The notes under the pieces were generated by a model. The model saw only the letters and a list, made by a program, of their open reading frames with translations. It was not told where the DNA came from and did not search any database. Positions 46,212-55,501 of a stretch of 64,000 nucleotides of DNA are shown here, in pieces. A program made the translations under genes and the position numbers. How positions within the stretch are numbered: the stretch's first letter is position 1; each line of letters opens with the position of its first letter. The DNA comes from Pseudoalteromonas sp. P1-25 (GTDB lineage: Bacteria; Pseudomonadota; Gammaproteobacteria; Enterobacterales; Alteromonadaceae): the NCBI RefSeq assembly GCF_001401805.1, contig NZ_LKDW01000018.1:17006-81005 (forward strand). The letters run 5' to 3'.

Positions 46212-47123
46212 ATGGCAGGCATTAACCTTTTAACATTACTTGATGATATAACCACCTTACTTGATGACATTGCCACGATGAGTAAAGTCGCCACTAAAAA
46301 AACAGCCGGTGTACTGGGTGATGACTTAGCACTTAATGCTCAACAAGTGACAGGCGTGACAGCTGATCGCGAATTACCCGTGGTTTGGGCGGTGGCAAAA
46401 GGCTCGTTTTTAAATAAAGCTATTTTGGTACCCGCTGCATTGCTCATAAGTGTATGGCTGCCTTGGCTGATAACTCCACTGCTAATAATCGGTGGCTTAT
46501 TTTTATGTTTTGAAGGTGCTGAAAAAGTATTTGCTAAGTTTTTACCTCATCATGAAGAAGTAACAAACGAAGGCGAGAAACATGATTTAGTTGAGTATGA
46601 AAAGCAAAAAGTAAAAGGAGCCATACGAACCGACTTTATTCTCTCAGCCGAAATTATAGTGATCACCTTAGGAACGGTTGCAGGTGCCTCGCTCGTAAAT
46701 CAGGCACTTGTATTATGTGTTATAGCCGTTTTAATGACCATAGGTGTATACGGGCTCGTAGCCGGTATTGTAAAGCTTGATGACGCGGGATTGTATTTGC
46801 TCAATCAATCAAAGGCGTCGGCTAATAAATTTAAAGAGTGGCTTGGTAAAGGCTTATTAGCTGCAGCGCCAAGGCTTATGCAATTTTTAGCCTTTGCTGG
46901 CACGGTGGCCATGTTTTTAGTGGGCGGTGGTATTTTATCTCATGGTATTGAGCTACTGCATCATTGGCAATTAGAAGTAACAAATATAGGTAAGTCGTTA
47001 CTAAATGGCACTGGCGAAACATTAGCCCCCCTTATATTTGACGGATTACTAGGGGTAGTCGCGGGGCTGTGCATTGTTATTCTGCATTTAGTTTGGAGTA
47101 AATTTGCTAACACTAAGCACTAG
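46212..47123 (+). CDS. DUF808 family inner membrane protein (YedI-like)
   Basis: 303 residues. The N-terminal block [19 protein letters not shown] and [19 protein letters not shown] are characteristic of DUF808/YedI. Hydrophobic segments are at about 73-105, 150-195 and 215-300. Function unknown. AGGAAG precedes the start. The gene is alone on the plus strand between an MliC-like gene and an S9 peptidase. Confidence 0.88.
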   Translation: MAGINLLTLLDDITTLLDDIATMSKVATKKTAGVLGDDLALNAQQVTGVTADRELPVVWAVAKGSFLNKAILVPAALLISVWLPWLITPLLIIGGLFLCFEGAEKVFAKFLPHHEEVTNEGEKHDLVEYEKQKVKGAIRTDFILSAEIIVITLGTVAGASLVNQALVLCVIAVLMTIGVYGLVAGIVKLDDAGLYLLNQSKASANKFKEWLGKGLLAAAPRLMQFLAFAGTVAMFLVGGGILSHGIELLHHWQLEVTNIGKSLLNGTGETLAPLIFDGLLGVVAGLCIVILHLVWSKFANTKH

Positions 47124-47238
47124 ATTTATAACGCTATTAATTTACGCCTATTTACATAAAAGGGGAAAGCATAGTGTATATTTTTGTTAAAAGTATGTAA
47201 CATAAAAGCTTAATAAAAAATAAATAAAAGGAACTTTA

Positions 47239-49197
47239 ATGAATAAGTTTTTGGCTTGTTTGACACTATTGCTGGTCAGTATTTTTAGCTCTCATACTAC
47301 AGCAAGTAATGACTTGGTACCGATAGAAAGTTTTAGTAAAGATATAGAGTTTGCAGGTGTGAAAATTTCACCTGATGGAAAATATTTAGCTGTAATTACT
47401 CGCCCTGAAGGAAAAAATGTATTAATGGTGCTAACCACAGATACATTTAAAGTAAGCCATGCAATAAAATTCCCTAATAATGCCCAAGTTGGCAATTATT
47501 ACTGGGTAAACAATGAAAGAATTGTATTGGCCAAAGAGTACATTAAAGGCTGGAAAGACCATCCCGAATATCATGGTGAGCTTTTTGGTATAAATGCTGA
47601 TGGTAGCCAAGGCAAATACCTAGTGGGTTACCAAGGTGAAATGCAAACGGGTACCCGCATCAAAAAAGCGACACCTATACTCGGCACTTCTTATGTACTA
47701 GACCCGCTTATTCATGATAGACGTAAAATGCTGATCCTAACCTTCCCATGGAGCGCATCAAATGAGCCGCATACAATCGTTTATGAAGTTGATATTTACA
47801 GCGGAAAACGAAAAAGAGTTTCTAGGTCACCATCAAGAATGGCAGGCTTTTTAACGGATCATGATGGAAATGTGCGTGTTGCTGTTTCAAACGATGATTA
47901 CATTAACCAAAAAATTTATACGCGAGAAAAGTCCGGTGGTGAATGGCAACAGCTTGATTTAGGAGAGCTAAAATACACTGATATTAGTCTTCATGCGTTT
48001 GATAGTACGGGCACATCTGTTTATGTTACAGCGTCAGAAAGTGGCGAAGCAAAAGGGCTTTACAAACTAAACTTAGAGAGCAAAAAGTTTGAACTTTTAC
48101 ATAAAGAACAGCACGTTTCTCCAAAAAAAGTGTGGGTAGATGAAGTTTCTAAAGAGTTATTCGCAATTGAAAATGAGCTTGGTTACCCAGCTTATACCTT
48201 TATAAATAATTCTCATAAAAGTGAGCGCTTAAAGGCATTAATACAATCGCTTCAAGGTCAGCAAGTGCAGCTTGTTAGTAGCACTGAAGATGGCGAGAAG
48301 AGTATTATATTTGCGTCAAGTGATACCAACCCTGGCAGTTATTACTTGTATGACGCCAAAAAGAATAGCTTGCGCTTTTTATTTGCGACTAAAAGCTGGA
48401 TCAAGCCAAGTGAAATGGCAATAACCAAACCTGTAAATTATAAAGCGCGTGATGGCTTAACAATATACGGGTATTTAACCATCCCTAATAATACTAATGA
48501 AAAAAACTTACCTTTAGTTGTTATGCCTCACGGTGGGCCTCATGGACCAAGAGATTGGTGGGGCTATGAGAGCGAAGCTCAACTATTAGCCAGTAGAGGC
48601 ATTGCCGTACTAAAAGTTAACTTTAGAGGCTCTGGTGGCTTTGGTCGCAACTTTGAACATGCTGGACATAAAAAATGGGGTGCTGAAATACAATACGACA
48701 TTATTGACGGTGTAAAACACTTAATAGAGCAAGGTACTGTAAATAAAGATAATATTTGTATAATGGGCGCAAGTTTTGGTGGCTATTCGGCATTACAAAG
48801 TGCAATTTTAGAACCTGATATGTTTCAGTGTGCTATTGGTGTCGTTGGGGTGTACGATTTACCGCTAATGTTTGAAGAAGGCGATATCTCTGAACGTGAC
48901 CGTGGACAGCGCTATCTTAAAAGCGCGCTTGGTACTGATGAAGCACAGTTAAAGCGTTTTTCACCTAGTTACAACATAGACAAGCTTAAAGCACCTGTTT
49001 TAATTGTACATGGTGGGCAGGATGAGAGAGCACCAATTGAGCAAGCTGAGTCTTTAGTAGCAGCACTAAAAAAAGAAAACCACCCTTACATATACGAGTT
49101 ACTTGAAGATGAAGGGCATGGCTTTTATAAAGCAGAGCACAGAACACGCTACTACAAGCAGGTACTTAACTTTTTAGATGAGCATATGACTTTCTAA
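47239..49197 (+). CDS. Exported S9 family (prolyl oligopeptidase-like) peptidase
   Basis: 652 residues with a signal peptide (about 1-22), so periplasmic or secreted. The first 390 residues form a propeller-like domain; the rest is the alpha/beta hydrolase with Ser in GASFGGYSALQ, Asp in VHGGQDERAP and His in EDEGHGFY. VVMPHGGPHGPRDWWGYE is the oxyanion block. It resembles dipeptidyl or acylaminoacyl peptidases and would digest peptides outside the cytoplasm. AAGGAA precedes the start. It is distinct from the oligopeptidase B at the window start. Confidence 0.92.
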   Translation: MNKFLACLTLLLVSIFSSHTTASNDLVPIESFSKDIEFAGVKISPDGKYLAVITRPEGKNVLMVLTTDTFKVSHAIKFPNNAQVGNYYWVNNERIVLAKEYIKGWKDHPEYHGELFGINADGSQGKYLVGYQGEMQTGTRIKKATPILGTSYVLDPLIHDRRKMLILTFPWSASNEPHTIVYEVDIYSGKRKRVSRSPSRMAGFLTDHDGNVRVAVSNDDYINQKIYTREKSGGEWQQLDLGELKYTDISLHAFDSTGTSVYVTASESGEAKGLYKLNLESKKFELLHKEQHVSPKKVWVDEVSKELFAIENELGYPAYTFINNSHKSERLKALIQSLQGQQVQLVSSTEDGEKSIIFASSDTNPGSYYLYDAKKNSLRFLFATKSWIKPSEMAITKPVNYKARDGLTIYGYLTIPNNTNEKNLPLVVMPHGGPHGPRDWWGYESEAQLLASRGIAVLKVNFRGSGGFGRNFEHAGHKKWGAEIQYDIIDGVKHLIEQGTVNKDNICIMGASFGGYSALQSAILEPDMFQCAIGVVGVYDLPLMFEEGDISERDRGQRYLKSALGTDEAQLKRFSPSYNIDKLKAPVLIVHGGQDERAPIEQAESLVAALKKENHPYIYELLEDEGHGFYKAEHRTRYYKQVLNFLDEHMTF

Positions 49198-49219
49198 TTA
49201 TAAGTATGAACCAAGATTG

Positions 49220-49248
49220 AAAATGGCCAGTAAAACTGGCCATTTTTT
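49220..49248. terminator. Bidirectional terminator between S9 peptidase and Sel1 genes
   Basis: AAAATGGCCAGT (49220-49231) pairs with ACTGGCCATTTT (49235-49246), AAA loop, followed by Ts. It lies between convergent stops and touches the stop of the minus-strand gene. Confidence 0.88.
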
Positions 49249-50188
49249 ATTTGCAGTTTGCTTTATCACACATTTCTTCTAATTCTATTTTCGCTTTACT
49301 ATTACCTTGCGCTATTGCATGCTCGTACCAATGCTTTGCTGTTTTTATATTTTTAGTTACGCCTTGGCCATCTCGATACATTTGCGCAAGATTTAGCTGC
49401 CCCCATTGCGAGCCTGCATTTGCGGCAATAGTAAAACTCTCAAGCGCATCGCTATACTGTCCATTTTTAAAATACGTAATGCCTTGTTGGTTATTTTTGT
49501 CGAGCTTTAAACCTTTATATAGCGGCTTAGGCTTTGGCGGAAACATAACAAACCCACCATATAAACTATTTGCCGAGGGGCGCAGTACGTCGTAAATCAC
49601 CCCGTCGTTGTAAAGTCTTTTTACTTCGCTACGAGGCAAAGTAATTTTGTCAGTTGAGAAGTAACCGTTTTGCACTAATAAGCTGGTACGCATTGCAGTC
49701 GTAATGCCGTTGTTACGCTTATAGCTGTAATTACTTACCTGAAAAGTTATAAACTGTTCGTCAAAACTTAAAACTTGCGCAACTTTTAAGTTAGTCAGTG
49801 TCCATGGCTCATGAGTAAATTTATCGGCGTGTACTAAATACGTGTCGTACGCTTTAGGATCTGTTAAGTAGCGTTGCTTTTGCGCTTGCGCTGCAGCGTG
49901 TTGTTGGTAAATAAACAGCCCCACCCATAACGCTAAAAATACCCCTATAAAGTATTTAGGAAGAGTGACAATTTCAAAAACAGGTAACTGCTTTAACTTT
50001 ACAGGCGCATTATGGCCGCATTGATAGCATTCGTATTTATAGTTTAGCGCTAAAGGTATAACAGGAATAACCGTAAAGCGTAAAAAACGACTTTGGTTTA
50101 TTAGATGGTAGGCGTGGCTATGGCAATTAGGGCAGCACTGCGTTTGTGCAAAATAAGGAAATGACTGACTCGTATTGAAAAGCAACAT
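49247..50188 (-). CDS. Zinc-ribbon and Sel1-repeat membrane protein
   Basis: 313 residues, no known name. An N-terminal zinc ribbon has Cys19-x2-Cys22 and Cys54-x2-Cys57. One membrane segment follows at about 78-97. Residues 100-230 are unrecognised, and the C-terminal 85 are Sel1/TPR-like (KNGQYSDALESFTIAANAGS, GQLNLAQMYRDGQGVTKNIK, AKHWYEHAIAQGNSKAKIEL). It probably scaffolds something at the inner membrane with the ribbon in the cytoplasm. Its AAGGAG ribosome site, 9 bases before the start, lies in the arm of a perfect 14-base-pair hairpin, suggesting translational control. Confidence 0.8.
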   Translation of the reverse strand: MLLFNTSQSFPYFAQTQCCPNCHSHAYHLINQSRFLRFTVIPVIPLALNYKYECYQCGHNAPVKLKQLPVFEIVTLPKYFIGVFLALWVGLFIYQQHAAAQAQKQRYLTDPKAYDTYLVHADKFTHEPWTLTNLKVAQVLSFDEQFITFQVSNYSYKRNNGITTAMRTSLLVQNGYFSTDKITLPRSEVKRLYNDGVIYDVLRPSANSLYGGFVMFPPKPKPLYKGLKLDKNNQQGITYFKNGQYSDALESFTIAANAGSQWGQLNLAQMYRDGQGVTKNIKTAKHWYEHAIAQGNSKAKIELEEMCDKANCK

Positions 50189-50195
50189 ACCTACA

Positions 50196-50235
50196 CACTC
50201 CTTGTTTTATTTATATAAAGGTAAAACAAGGAGTG
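50196..50235 (-). promoter_or_regulatory. Hairpin sequestering the Sel1 gene's ribosome site
   Basis: CACTCCTTGTTTTA (50196-50209) and TAAAACAAGGAGTG (50222-50235) are perfectly complementary around a 12-base loop. On the minus strand the second arm contains AAGGAG, placed 9 bases ahead of the ATG at 50188. No T run follows, so it is not an intrinsic terminator of the upstream M28 gene. Confidence 0.6.
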
Positions 50236-50276
50236 CGTTTAGCAAAGCGACAAACTGTAAGTAAGTATGTCAGTTA

Positions 50277-51677
50277 TTATTTTGTGTCTGCTTTAGGCTT
50301 AATAGTGGTTTTTGCATCGGCAGCCATTAACGCAAACACAGCGTACGCAGCGGTATTTTGGCGCAGTTTAGCAGGTGTTACTTTATCGAGCGTGTCATCA
50401 GCTGTGTGATGGTAATCAAAGTAATCTGTGCCATCTTGAGCTAACTCAAATATAGGTGCTGAGACCGCTTTTTTAAATGGAATTAAATCAGGCCCGCCGT
50501 TGGCTTGGTTTTTACCAATGTACTCAATGTTTAATGGCGCCAGTTCTTTTGCTATGGCACGTACTACTGGCAGTGAAGCTGCATCTACATTCGACTCAAA
50601 ACCATATACTACATCGGCGCCAAAGTCCGACTCAGCAGCTGCCACTATATTGTGTAAATCGTTTTTATGTTGTGCAAAGTAAGCTTTTGCACCCCAAAGG
50701 CCAAGTTCTTCTGCTGCAAAAAGCACAACGCGAATACTGCGTTTAGGGCGTTTAACATCGCTAATGTGTTTGGCCGCTGCCATTGTTAGCGCAACACCTG
50801 CACCATCATCTAATGCGCCAGTGCCTAAATCCCATGAGTCTAGGTGGCCACCAATTAACACATATTGTTCTGGGTTTTCGGTGCCATTAAATTGGCCTAT
50901 AACGTTATAGCTTGTGCCTTCTCCTAGGCTTTGTGTTTGTACATTTATATTAACTGTTACCTTTTTGTTTAAAGCCACTAAGCGCGCTATTTGATCGGCA
51001 TCAGGGTTGGCAATGGTGACGTTGGGTATTTTTTTAACGCCTTCTTTATAGTGGCTGCCTCCTGTGTGAGCAAAACGGTGGTGAGCTGTACTCACTGAGC
51101 GCATCATGTAAGCAACCGCGCCTTTTTTCGCGGCCTCAACGGCACCTGTGCCACGTGCTTTTACAGCAGGGCCATAACCGTTGCCATCAATATGGCGATT
51201 CATTCGATAATTAATATAGGCAATCTTACCTTTTAAACTATTGGCTGGTGCTGCAATTAGCTCATCCAATGTTTCAAACAGTACAACCGGTGCGCTAATA
51301 CCATCTTTAGGTGTGCTTACACTGTTACCTAGCGCAGTTAAATGCAGAGGTTGCTCACTTGGGGTGAGTATTTTTCCGCTTTCGCTGTAACGGCGCCAAT
51401 TTGGAAAGGTTGCTTCTTCAAGCCATACTTTATCAAAACCCAATTCGTTAAATTTTGCTTTAGCCCACGCAACTGCTTTTTTATCGTTTTCAGTGCCGGG
51501 TAAGCGAGGACCCACTTCTGTTGTGAGTGATTCGAGTAGCTCGTAACTTAAAGGGCTTTTAAGCGCAGCACTGCGCACTTCATCAACCTGTTGTAATTGT
51601 TTAGCGGTGAATTCTGCACTTGTTGCATGAGCAGTTAAGCTGCTAGTTAGTAAAAGTGCTGTAATAATTTTTTTCAT
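50277..51677 (-). CDS. Exported M28 family metallopeptidase
   Basis: 466 residues with a signal peptide (about 1-18, TAHA-TS). An N-terminal lid and a PA-type insert (about 120-230) precede the M28 domain with zinc ligands His and Asp in GGHLDSWDLGTGALDDGAG, the catalytic Glu pair in FAAEELGLWG, Asp in AAESDFGAD and His in DYHHTADDTLD. It is an aminopeptidase or carboxypeptidase acting outside the cytoplasm. It lies upstream of the Sel1 gene on the same strand, 88 bases apart with the ribosome-site hairpin in between. Confidence 0.92.
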   Translation of the reverse strand: MKKIITALLLTSSLTAHATSAEFTAKQLQQVDEVRSAALKSPLSYELLESLTTEVGPRLPGTENDKKAVAWAKAKFNELGFDKVWLEEATFPNWRRYSESGKILTPSEQPLHLTALGNSVSTPKDGISAPVVLFETLDELIAAPANSLKGKIAYINYRMNRHIDGNGYGPAVKARGTGAVEAAKKGAVAYMMRSVSTAHHRFAHTGGSHYKEGVKKIPNVTIANPDADQIARLVALNKKVTVNINVQTQSLGEGTSYNVIGQFNGTENPEQYVLIGGHLDSWDLGTGALDDGAGVALTMAAAKHISDVKRPKRSIRVVLFAAEELGLWGAKAYFAQHKNDLHNIVAAAESDFGADVVYGFESNVDAASLPVVRAIAKELAPLNIEYIGKNQANGGPDLIPFKKAVSAPIFELAQDGTDYFDYHHTADDTLDKVTPAKLRQNTAAYAVFALMAADAKTTIKPKADTK

Positions 51678-51774
51678 ATCGAGTAAGCCTTTTTATAATT
51701 ATGTGCATTAGAGCATTTTTTGAAGGCTTTAAAAAATAGATGAGATGAATGTAGTAGGGTTTTTAATAGGCATT

Positions 51775-51810
51775 AAAAAGCCCGCACAGTTATGATTGTG
51801 CGGGCTTTTT
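51775..51810 (-). terminator. Terminator of the TonB-dependent receptor gene
   Basis: AAAAAGCCCGCACA (51775-51788) pairs with TGTGCGGGCTTTTT (51797-51810) around an 8-base loop, with T runs on both strands. It follows the receptor stop by 17 bases. Confidence 0.88.
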
Positions 51811-51827
51811 AAGTATAAGTTTATAAC

Positions 51828-53909
51828 TTAAAAGCTAAATTGAGCTGCCAAGCGTACATTTGTGCCTTCGCCAACGGTTACGTTATTTAAACCACCGCCA
51901 CCTAAGTAATCTTCATCAAGAAGGTTTTCAATGTTTAAACGAAGGTTTACATCGGTTTTGCTTACTTTAAGTTTGTAAGTTGCACCTACATCTACTCGTG
52001 TATAAGCATCTTTTACTACTGTGTTTGCGCTATCGGCAAAGCGCTCACCTTCATAAAATGCACCGGCATTAAACGCAATGGTGTCGTTCAACTCATAGCG
52101 TGTCCAAAGTGATGCAGACCATTTAGGGGCATCGGTAGGGCGTTTACCTTCAAGGTCTTCGTCACGCTCGTAGTTTGCATCTAGGTACATAGTTGATGCC
52201 ATTACAAATAAGCGATCGGTAGCTGCACCCTGCGCGCTTAGCTCAAGTCCTTTGTGGCGTTGCTCGCCTACTTGGTTTGTTTCAGAGGTAAATTCGCCCA
52301 CTGGCACTTCAAGTGCTTCGGTTACTAAGGTGCCTTTTTTGCTAATATCAAATACAGCACCGCTTAACATTAGGCGGTCATCAAATAGCTGCCATTTTAC
52401 ACCAATTTCTTTTTGCTCAGAGGTAACAGCATCAAGCTTCATACCGTTGTTGATGTCAGTTTCGCTTACTAATGTATCGCTTCCTTGTGGCTCAAAACCT
52501 TCTGAGTAGCTAGCATAAATAGTTGCAGAAGGGTTAGGGTGATAAAGCACACCTACTTTTGGTACGAATGACTCGTTATCTGCGCCTTCTCTATTTTGCT
52601 CATCGTAACGACCACCTAATGATACTTGCCATTGTGGCGAGAAAGTAATTAAGTCTTGAACGTAAATACCGTAGTAGTCGTATTCTGTTTCGCTAATAGT
52701 ATCATCTGATTTATAGCTTACTGTTGGGCGGCTTGGCTCGTTTTGGCCTGCGGCAAAATCAAAATACTCTGCTGATGTACGGCGTTGCCCGTAATAGTAA
52801 TCAAGCGAGTTTGCGCCAATTAAAAACTGGTGTTGTAAACTACCTGTCTTAAATTCGCCAACAAAATCAATGAACGCGGTTTTAAACTGCCAATCGTCAA
52901 ATCGGTCGTAAGGGCGTGACTCATAGCTATCGCCTTCTACAAACGTACTTGGCTTACGAGGTGCAGACTCAAAACGCTGGCGCTCAAATGTTTGCTCGTT
53001 GTAACCAAGCTTAACTTGCCAGTGATCGTTTAAGTACACCTCAAAATCTACGCCTAAGTTTTCTACCGTTATGTCGGTAAACGCCCAAGACATATCGCGA
53101 ATGGTTTTGTCATCGCCAATCACATTGGCGTTGTCATCTATCCATGCACCTGTATCTAGGCCTGCTTCGTCGTCTGTGCGGTCGTAATGTACGCGTACTA
53201 ATGCGTTGTCACTTAAATCGTAATCAACAATGACAGCGCCTAAAAAACGGTCGCGTTCACGGTTTTCGCCGTTTTGATATTCGCGCCAGTAATCAACATC
53301 TTGTTTTACTAAAATACCGCGTGCACGTAAATCTTCAGCGTCGGTAAGTGCACCAGCTGCGTCTAGCATAAAGCGGGTAGAGCCGTGTTGGTCTACATCT
53401 GCGCTGGCGTTAAATAATGTAGTTGCGGTAGGCTTTTTTGTCACCATGTTAATCAAGCCACCTGGGCCTGATTGTCCGTATAAAATACTTGATGGACCTT
53501 TAATAACTTCTACTTGTTGTAGAATTTCAATCGGTTGCTGGTAGTGAGACCAATGTTGGTGTCCGTCGCGTAAGTAGCCTGTCGATGAGCTAAGTTCAAA
53601 GCCGCGTAAGTTAAATACTTCACGGTTACGCTGTTGAGAGCCGGCAGTTAAACTTGCATCGTTAGTAAGTACTTCGCCAAGGGTCGTTGCTAATTGCTCG
53701 CTAATGATTGTATCGCTAATAACAGTGACTGATTGCGCTGTTTCTAACAATGACGCTGATGTTCTCATTGCTCCGTTGGCGTTGTCGACTTTGTAGTCGT
53801 TAAAATAACTACCTTTAACTTCAATTCGCTCTAAGTCAGTAGGTGCGGCAAAGGCGCTTGTGCTAATGGCACCAACAAGTGCTACGTACAGTGAGTTTAG
53901 TTTCATCAA
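51828..53909 (-). CDS. TonB-dependent siderophore receptor
   Basis: 693 residues. After a signal peptide (cut near AFA-AP) the mature part begins with a TonB-box-like ERIEVKGS region, then the plug with ETAQSVTVISDTIISEQ, REVFNLRGFELS and VIKGPSSILYGQSGPGGLINMVTKKP, the last read in two parts (VIKGPSSILYGQ and GGLINMVTKKP). The barrel ends with the aromatic C-terminus LAAQFSF. Plug motifs place it with ferric-siderophore (FhuA/FpvA-like) receptors; the ligand is unknown. A Fur-like box lies 42 bases before the start. Confidence 0.92.
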   Translation of the reverse strand: MMKLNSLYVALVGAISTSAFAAPTDLERIEVKGSYFNDYKVDNANGAMRTSASLLETAQSVTVISDTIISEQLATTLGEVLTNDASLTAGSQQRNREVFNLRGFELSSSTGYLRDGHQHWSHYQQPIEILQQVEVIKGPSSILYGQSGPGGLINMVTKKPTATTLFNASADVDQHGSTRFMLDAAGALTDAEDLRARGILVKQDVDYWREYQNGENRERDRFLGAVIVDYDLSDNALVRVHYDRTDDEAGLDTGAWIDDNANVIGDDKTIRDMSWAFTDITVENLGVDFEVYLNDHWQVKLGYNEQTFERQRFESAPRKPSTFVEGDSYESRPYDRFDDWQFKTAFIDFVGEFKTGSLQHQFLIGANSLDYYYGQRRTSAEYFDFAAGQNEPSRPTVSYKSDDTISETEYDYYGIYVQDLITFSPQWQVSLGGRYDEQNREGADNESFVPKVGVLYHPNPSATIYASYSEGFEPQGSDTLVSETDINNGMKLDAVTSEQKEIGVKWQLFDDRLMLSGAVFDISKKGTLVTEALEVPVGEFTSETNQVGEQRHKGLELSAQGAATDRLFVMASTMYLDANYERDEDLEGKRPTDAPKWSASLWTRYELNDTIAFNAGAFYEGERFADSANTVVKDAYTRVDVGATYKLKVSKTDVNLRLNIENLLDEDYLGGGGLNNVTVGEGTNVRLAAQFSF

Positions 53910-53950
53910 TTACATCCAGTGTTAGGGTGTTAAAATTTTTCGAGGATCTT

Positions 53951-53969
53951 AATGAAAACTAGTATCATT
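53951..53969 (-). promoter_or_regulatory. Fur box
   Basis: AATGAAAACTAGTATCATT on the plus strand matches the 7-1-7 Fur consensus (TGATAATnATTATCA) at 11 of 14 defined positions when read on the minus strand (TGATACTAGTTTTCA, 53953-53967). It lies 42 bases before the receptor start. Confidence 0.65.
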
Positions 53970-54048
53970 TGCAACTTTTTTATTAACAAGGATTAACGCA
54001 TCGTAAAATAATGCACATCGGGTATTAATGGTTGCCTAAGCTGAATTC

Positions 54049-54057
54049 TGCTATTAT
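54049..54057 (+). promoter_or_regulatory. Possible extended -10 promoter for dbpA
   Basis: TGCTATTAT (TG at 54049-54050, TATTAT at 54052-54057) has the extended -10 form and lies about 55 bases before the dbpA start. No good -35 is seen. Confidence 0.4.
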
Positions 54058-54112
54058 GGAGCTCATATTTTGGGGCTAAGCCCTGTGTTGTTTTATTATT
54101 TTGGAATTTATT

Positions 54113-55501
54113 GTGACTTCTACTGCATTTTCATCTTTGGCTTTACCTGCTGGTTTAGTTGATAATTTATCAACACTTGGCTACTCGCAAATGACGCCTG
54201 TACAAGCGCAAAGCCTGCCACCTGTACTTGAAGGTAAAGACATTATTGCACAGGCAAAAACCGGTTCAGGTAAAACTGCTGCTTTTAGTTTAGGTGTGTT
54301 AGCTAAATTAAATGTAAAACGTTTTCGTATTCAATCGCTTGTACTTTGTCCAACGCGCGAACTGGCCGAGCAAGTGGCAGTAGAAATGCGTAAACTTGCC
54401 CGTGGTATTCATAATATTAAAATATTAACGCTATGTGGTGGTGTATCAATTGGCCCACAAATAGGCTCGCTTGAGCATGGGGCACATATTATTGTGGGTA
54501 CACCTGGGCGAGTGGACGATCATATTCGCAAAGGTACACTGCGTTTAGACGATGTTGAAACGTTAGTACTTGATGAAGCAGATCAAATGCTTGATATGGG
54601 CTTTCAAGATACCCTTGATGCAATTATTGAGTGTATACCGCAAAATCGTCAAACGTTGTTATTTAGTGCTACCTTTCCGCGTGCAATTGAAGCGATTGCA
54701 AAGCGCGTATTAAAAAATCCAGAAATGATAAAAGTAGAAGAAGAGCAAGAAAAAAGCACTATAAAACAATACTTTTACAAAATGGATAACAACAAAAAAC
54801 GCTACTCAACGCTTAAATTGTTGCTACTTAAATTTACACCACAAAGCTGTGTTGTTTTTTGTAACACCAAGGTAGAAACACAACAAGTTTGTGATGATTT
54901 AGCAAGTGAAGGCTTTAGTGCCGTGGCGCTTCATGGTGACTTAGAGCAACGTGATCGCGAACGTACGTTAATTCATTTTGCTAATAAAAGCGCGTCAATA
55001 TTAGTGGCAACCGATGTGGCTGCGCGTGGCTTAGATATTGACGACATGGACATGGTAATAAATTACCATTTAGCACATGACCCACAAACCCATGTGCACC
55101 GTGTAGGACGCACAGGCCGAGCGGGTAAAAAAGGCATTGCATGCTCTATTTACGGTGATGCTGAACAGTTTAAAGTGGCGCAAATTGGCGATCATTACGA
55201 ACGCGACTTTTTGCCAGAACCAATGCCTGCCTTCAGCTTATTAGAAAAGCCGCCTTACAAGCCAGAAATGGTCACGCTAATGATTGATGCCGGCAAAAAG
55301 CAAAAAGTGCGCGCGGGTGATATTTTAGGTGCGCTTACTGGCAAAGAGGGGGTTGCAGGGCGCCAAGTCGGTAAAATAAATGTACTTGATAACGTTGCCT
55401 TTGTAGCGGTAGAGCGTAATGCATCAAAACCTGCACTGCGTAAATTAACCGAGGGCAATATTAAAGGGCGTAAAATTCGTGCCCGTCGCCTTACCCGTTA
55501 A
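54113..55501 (+). CDS. dbpA: DEAD-box RNA helicase DbpA
   Basis: 462 residues. DbpA is a 23S-rRNA-hairpin-92-specific helicase in large-subunit assembly. Motifs: Q motif region MTPVQAQSLP, Walker A AKTGSGKT, PTRELAEQ, DEAD (LVLDEADQML), SATFP, then ARGLDI and HRVGRTGRAG. The C-terminal 75 residues (MIDAGKKQKVRAGDILGALTG to the RRLTR end) form the RNA-recognition domain that identifies DbpA. The GTG at 54113 matches the E. coli N-terminus (TxxAFSxL); a TTG at 54101 would add four residues. Its stop abuts the convergent DnaJ-related stop. Confidence 0.94.
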   Translation: MTSTAFSSLALPAGLVDNLSTLGYSQMTPVQAQSLPPVLEGKDIIAQAKTGSGKTAAFSLGVLAKLNVKRFRIQSLVLCPTRELAEQVAVEMRKLARGIHNIKILTLCGGVSIGPQIGSLEHGAHIIVGTPGRVDDHIRKGTLRLDDVETLVLDEADQMLDMGFQDTLDAIIECIPQNRQTLLFSATFPRAIEAIAKRVLKNPEMIKVEEEQEKSTIKQYFYKMDNNKKRYSTLKLLLLKFTPQSCVVFCNTKVETQQVCDDLASEGFSAVALHGDLEQRDRERTLIHFANKSASILVATDVAARGLDIDDMDMVINYHLAHDPQTHVHRVGRTGRAGKKGIACSIYGDAEQFKVAQIGDHYERDFLPEPMPAFSLLEKPPYKPEMVTLMIDAGKKQKVRAGDILGALTGKEGVAGRQVGKINVLDNVAFVAVERNASKPALRKLTEGNIKGRKIRARRLTR

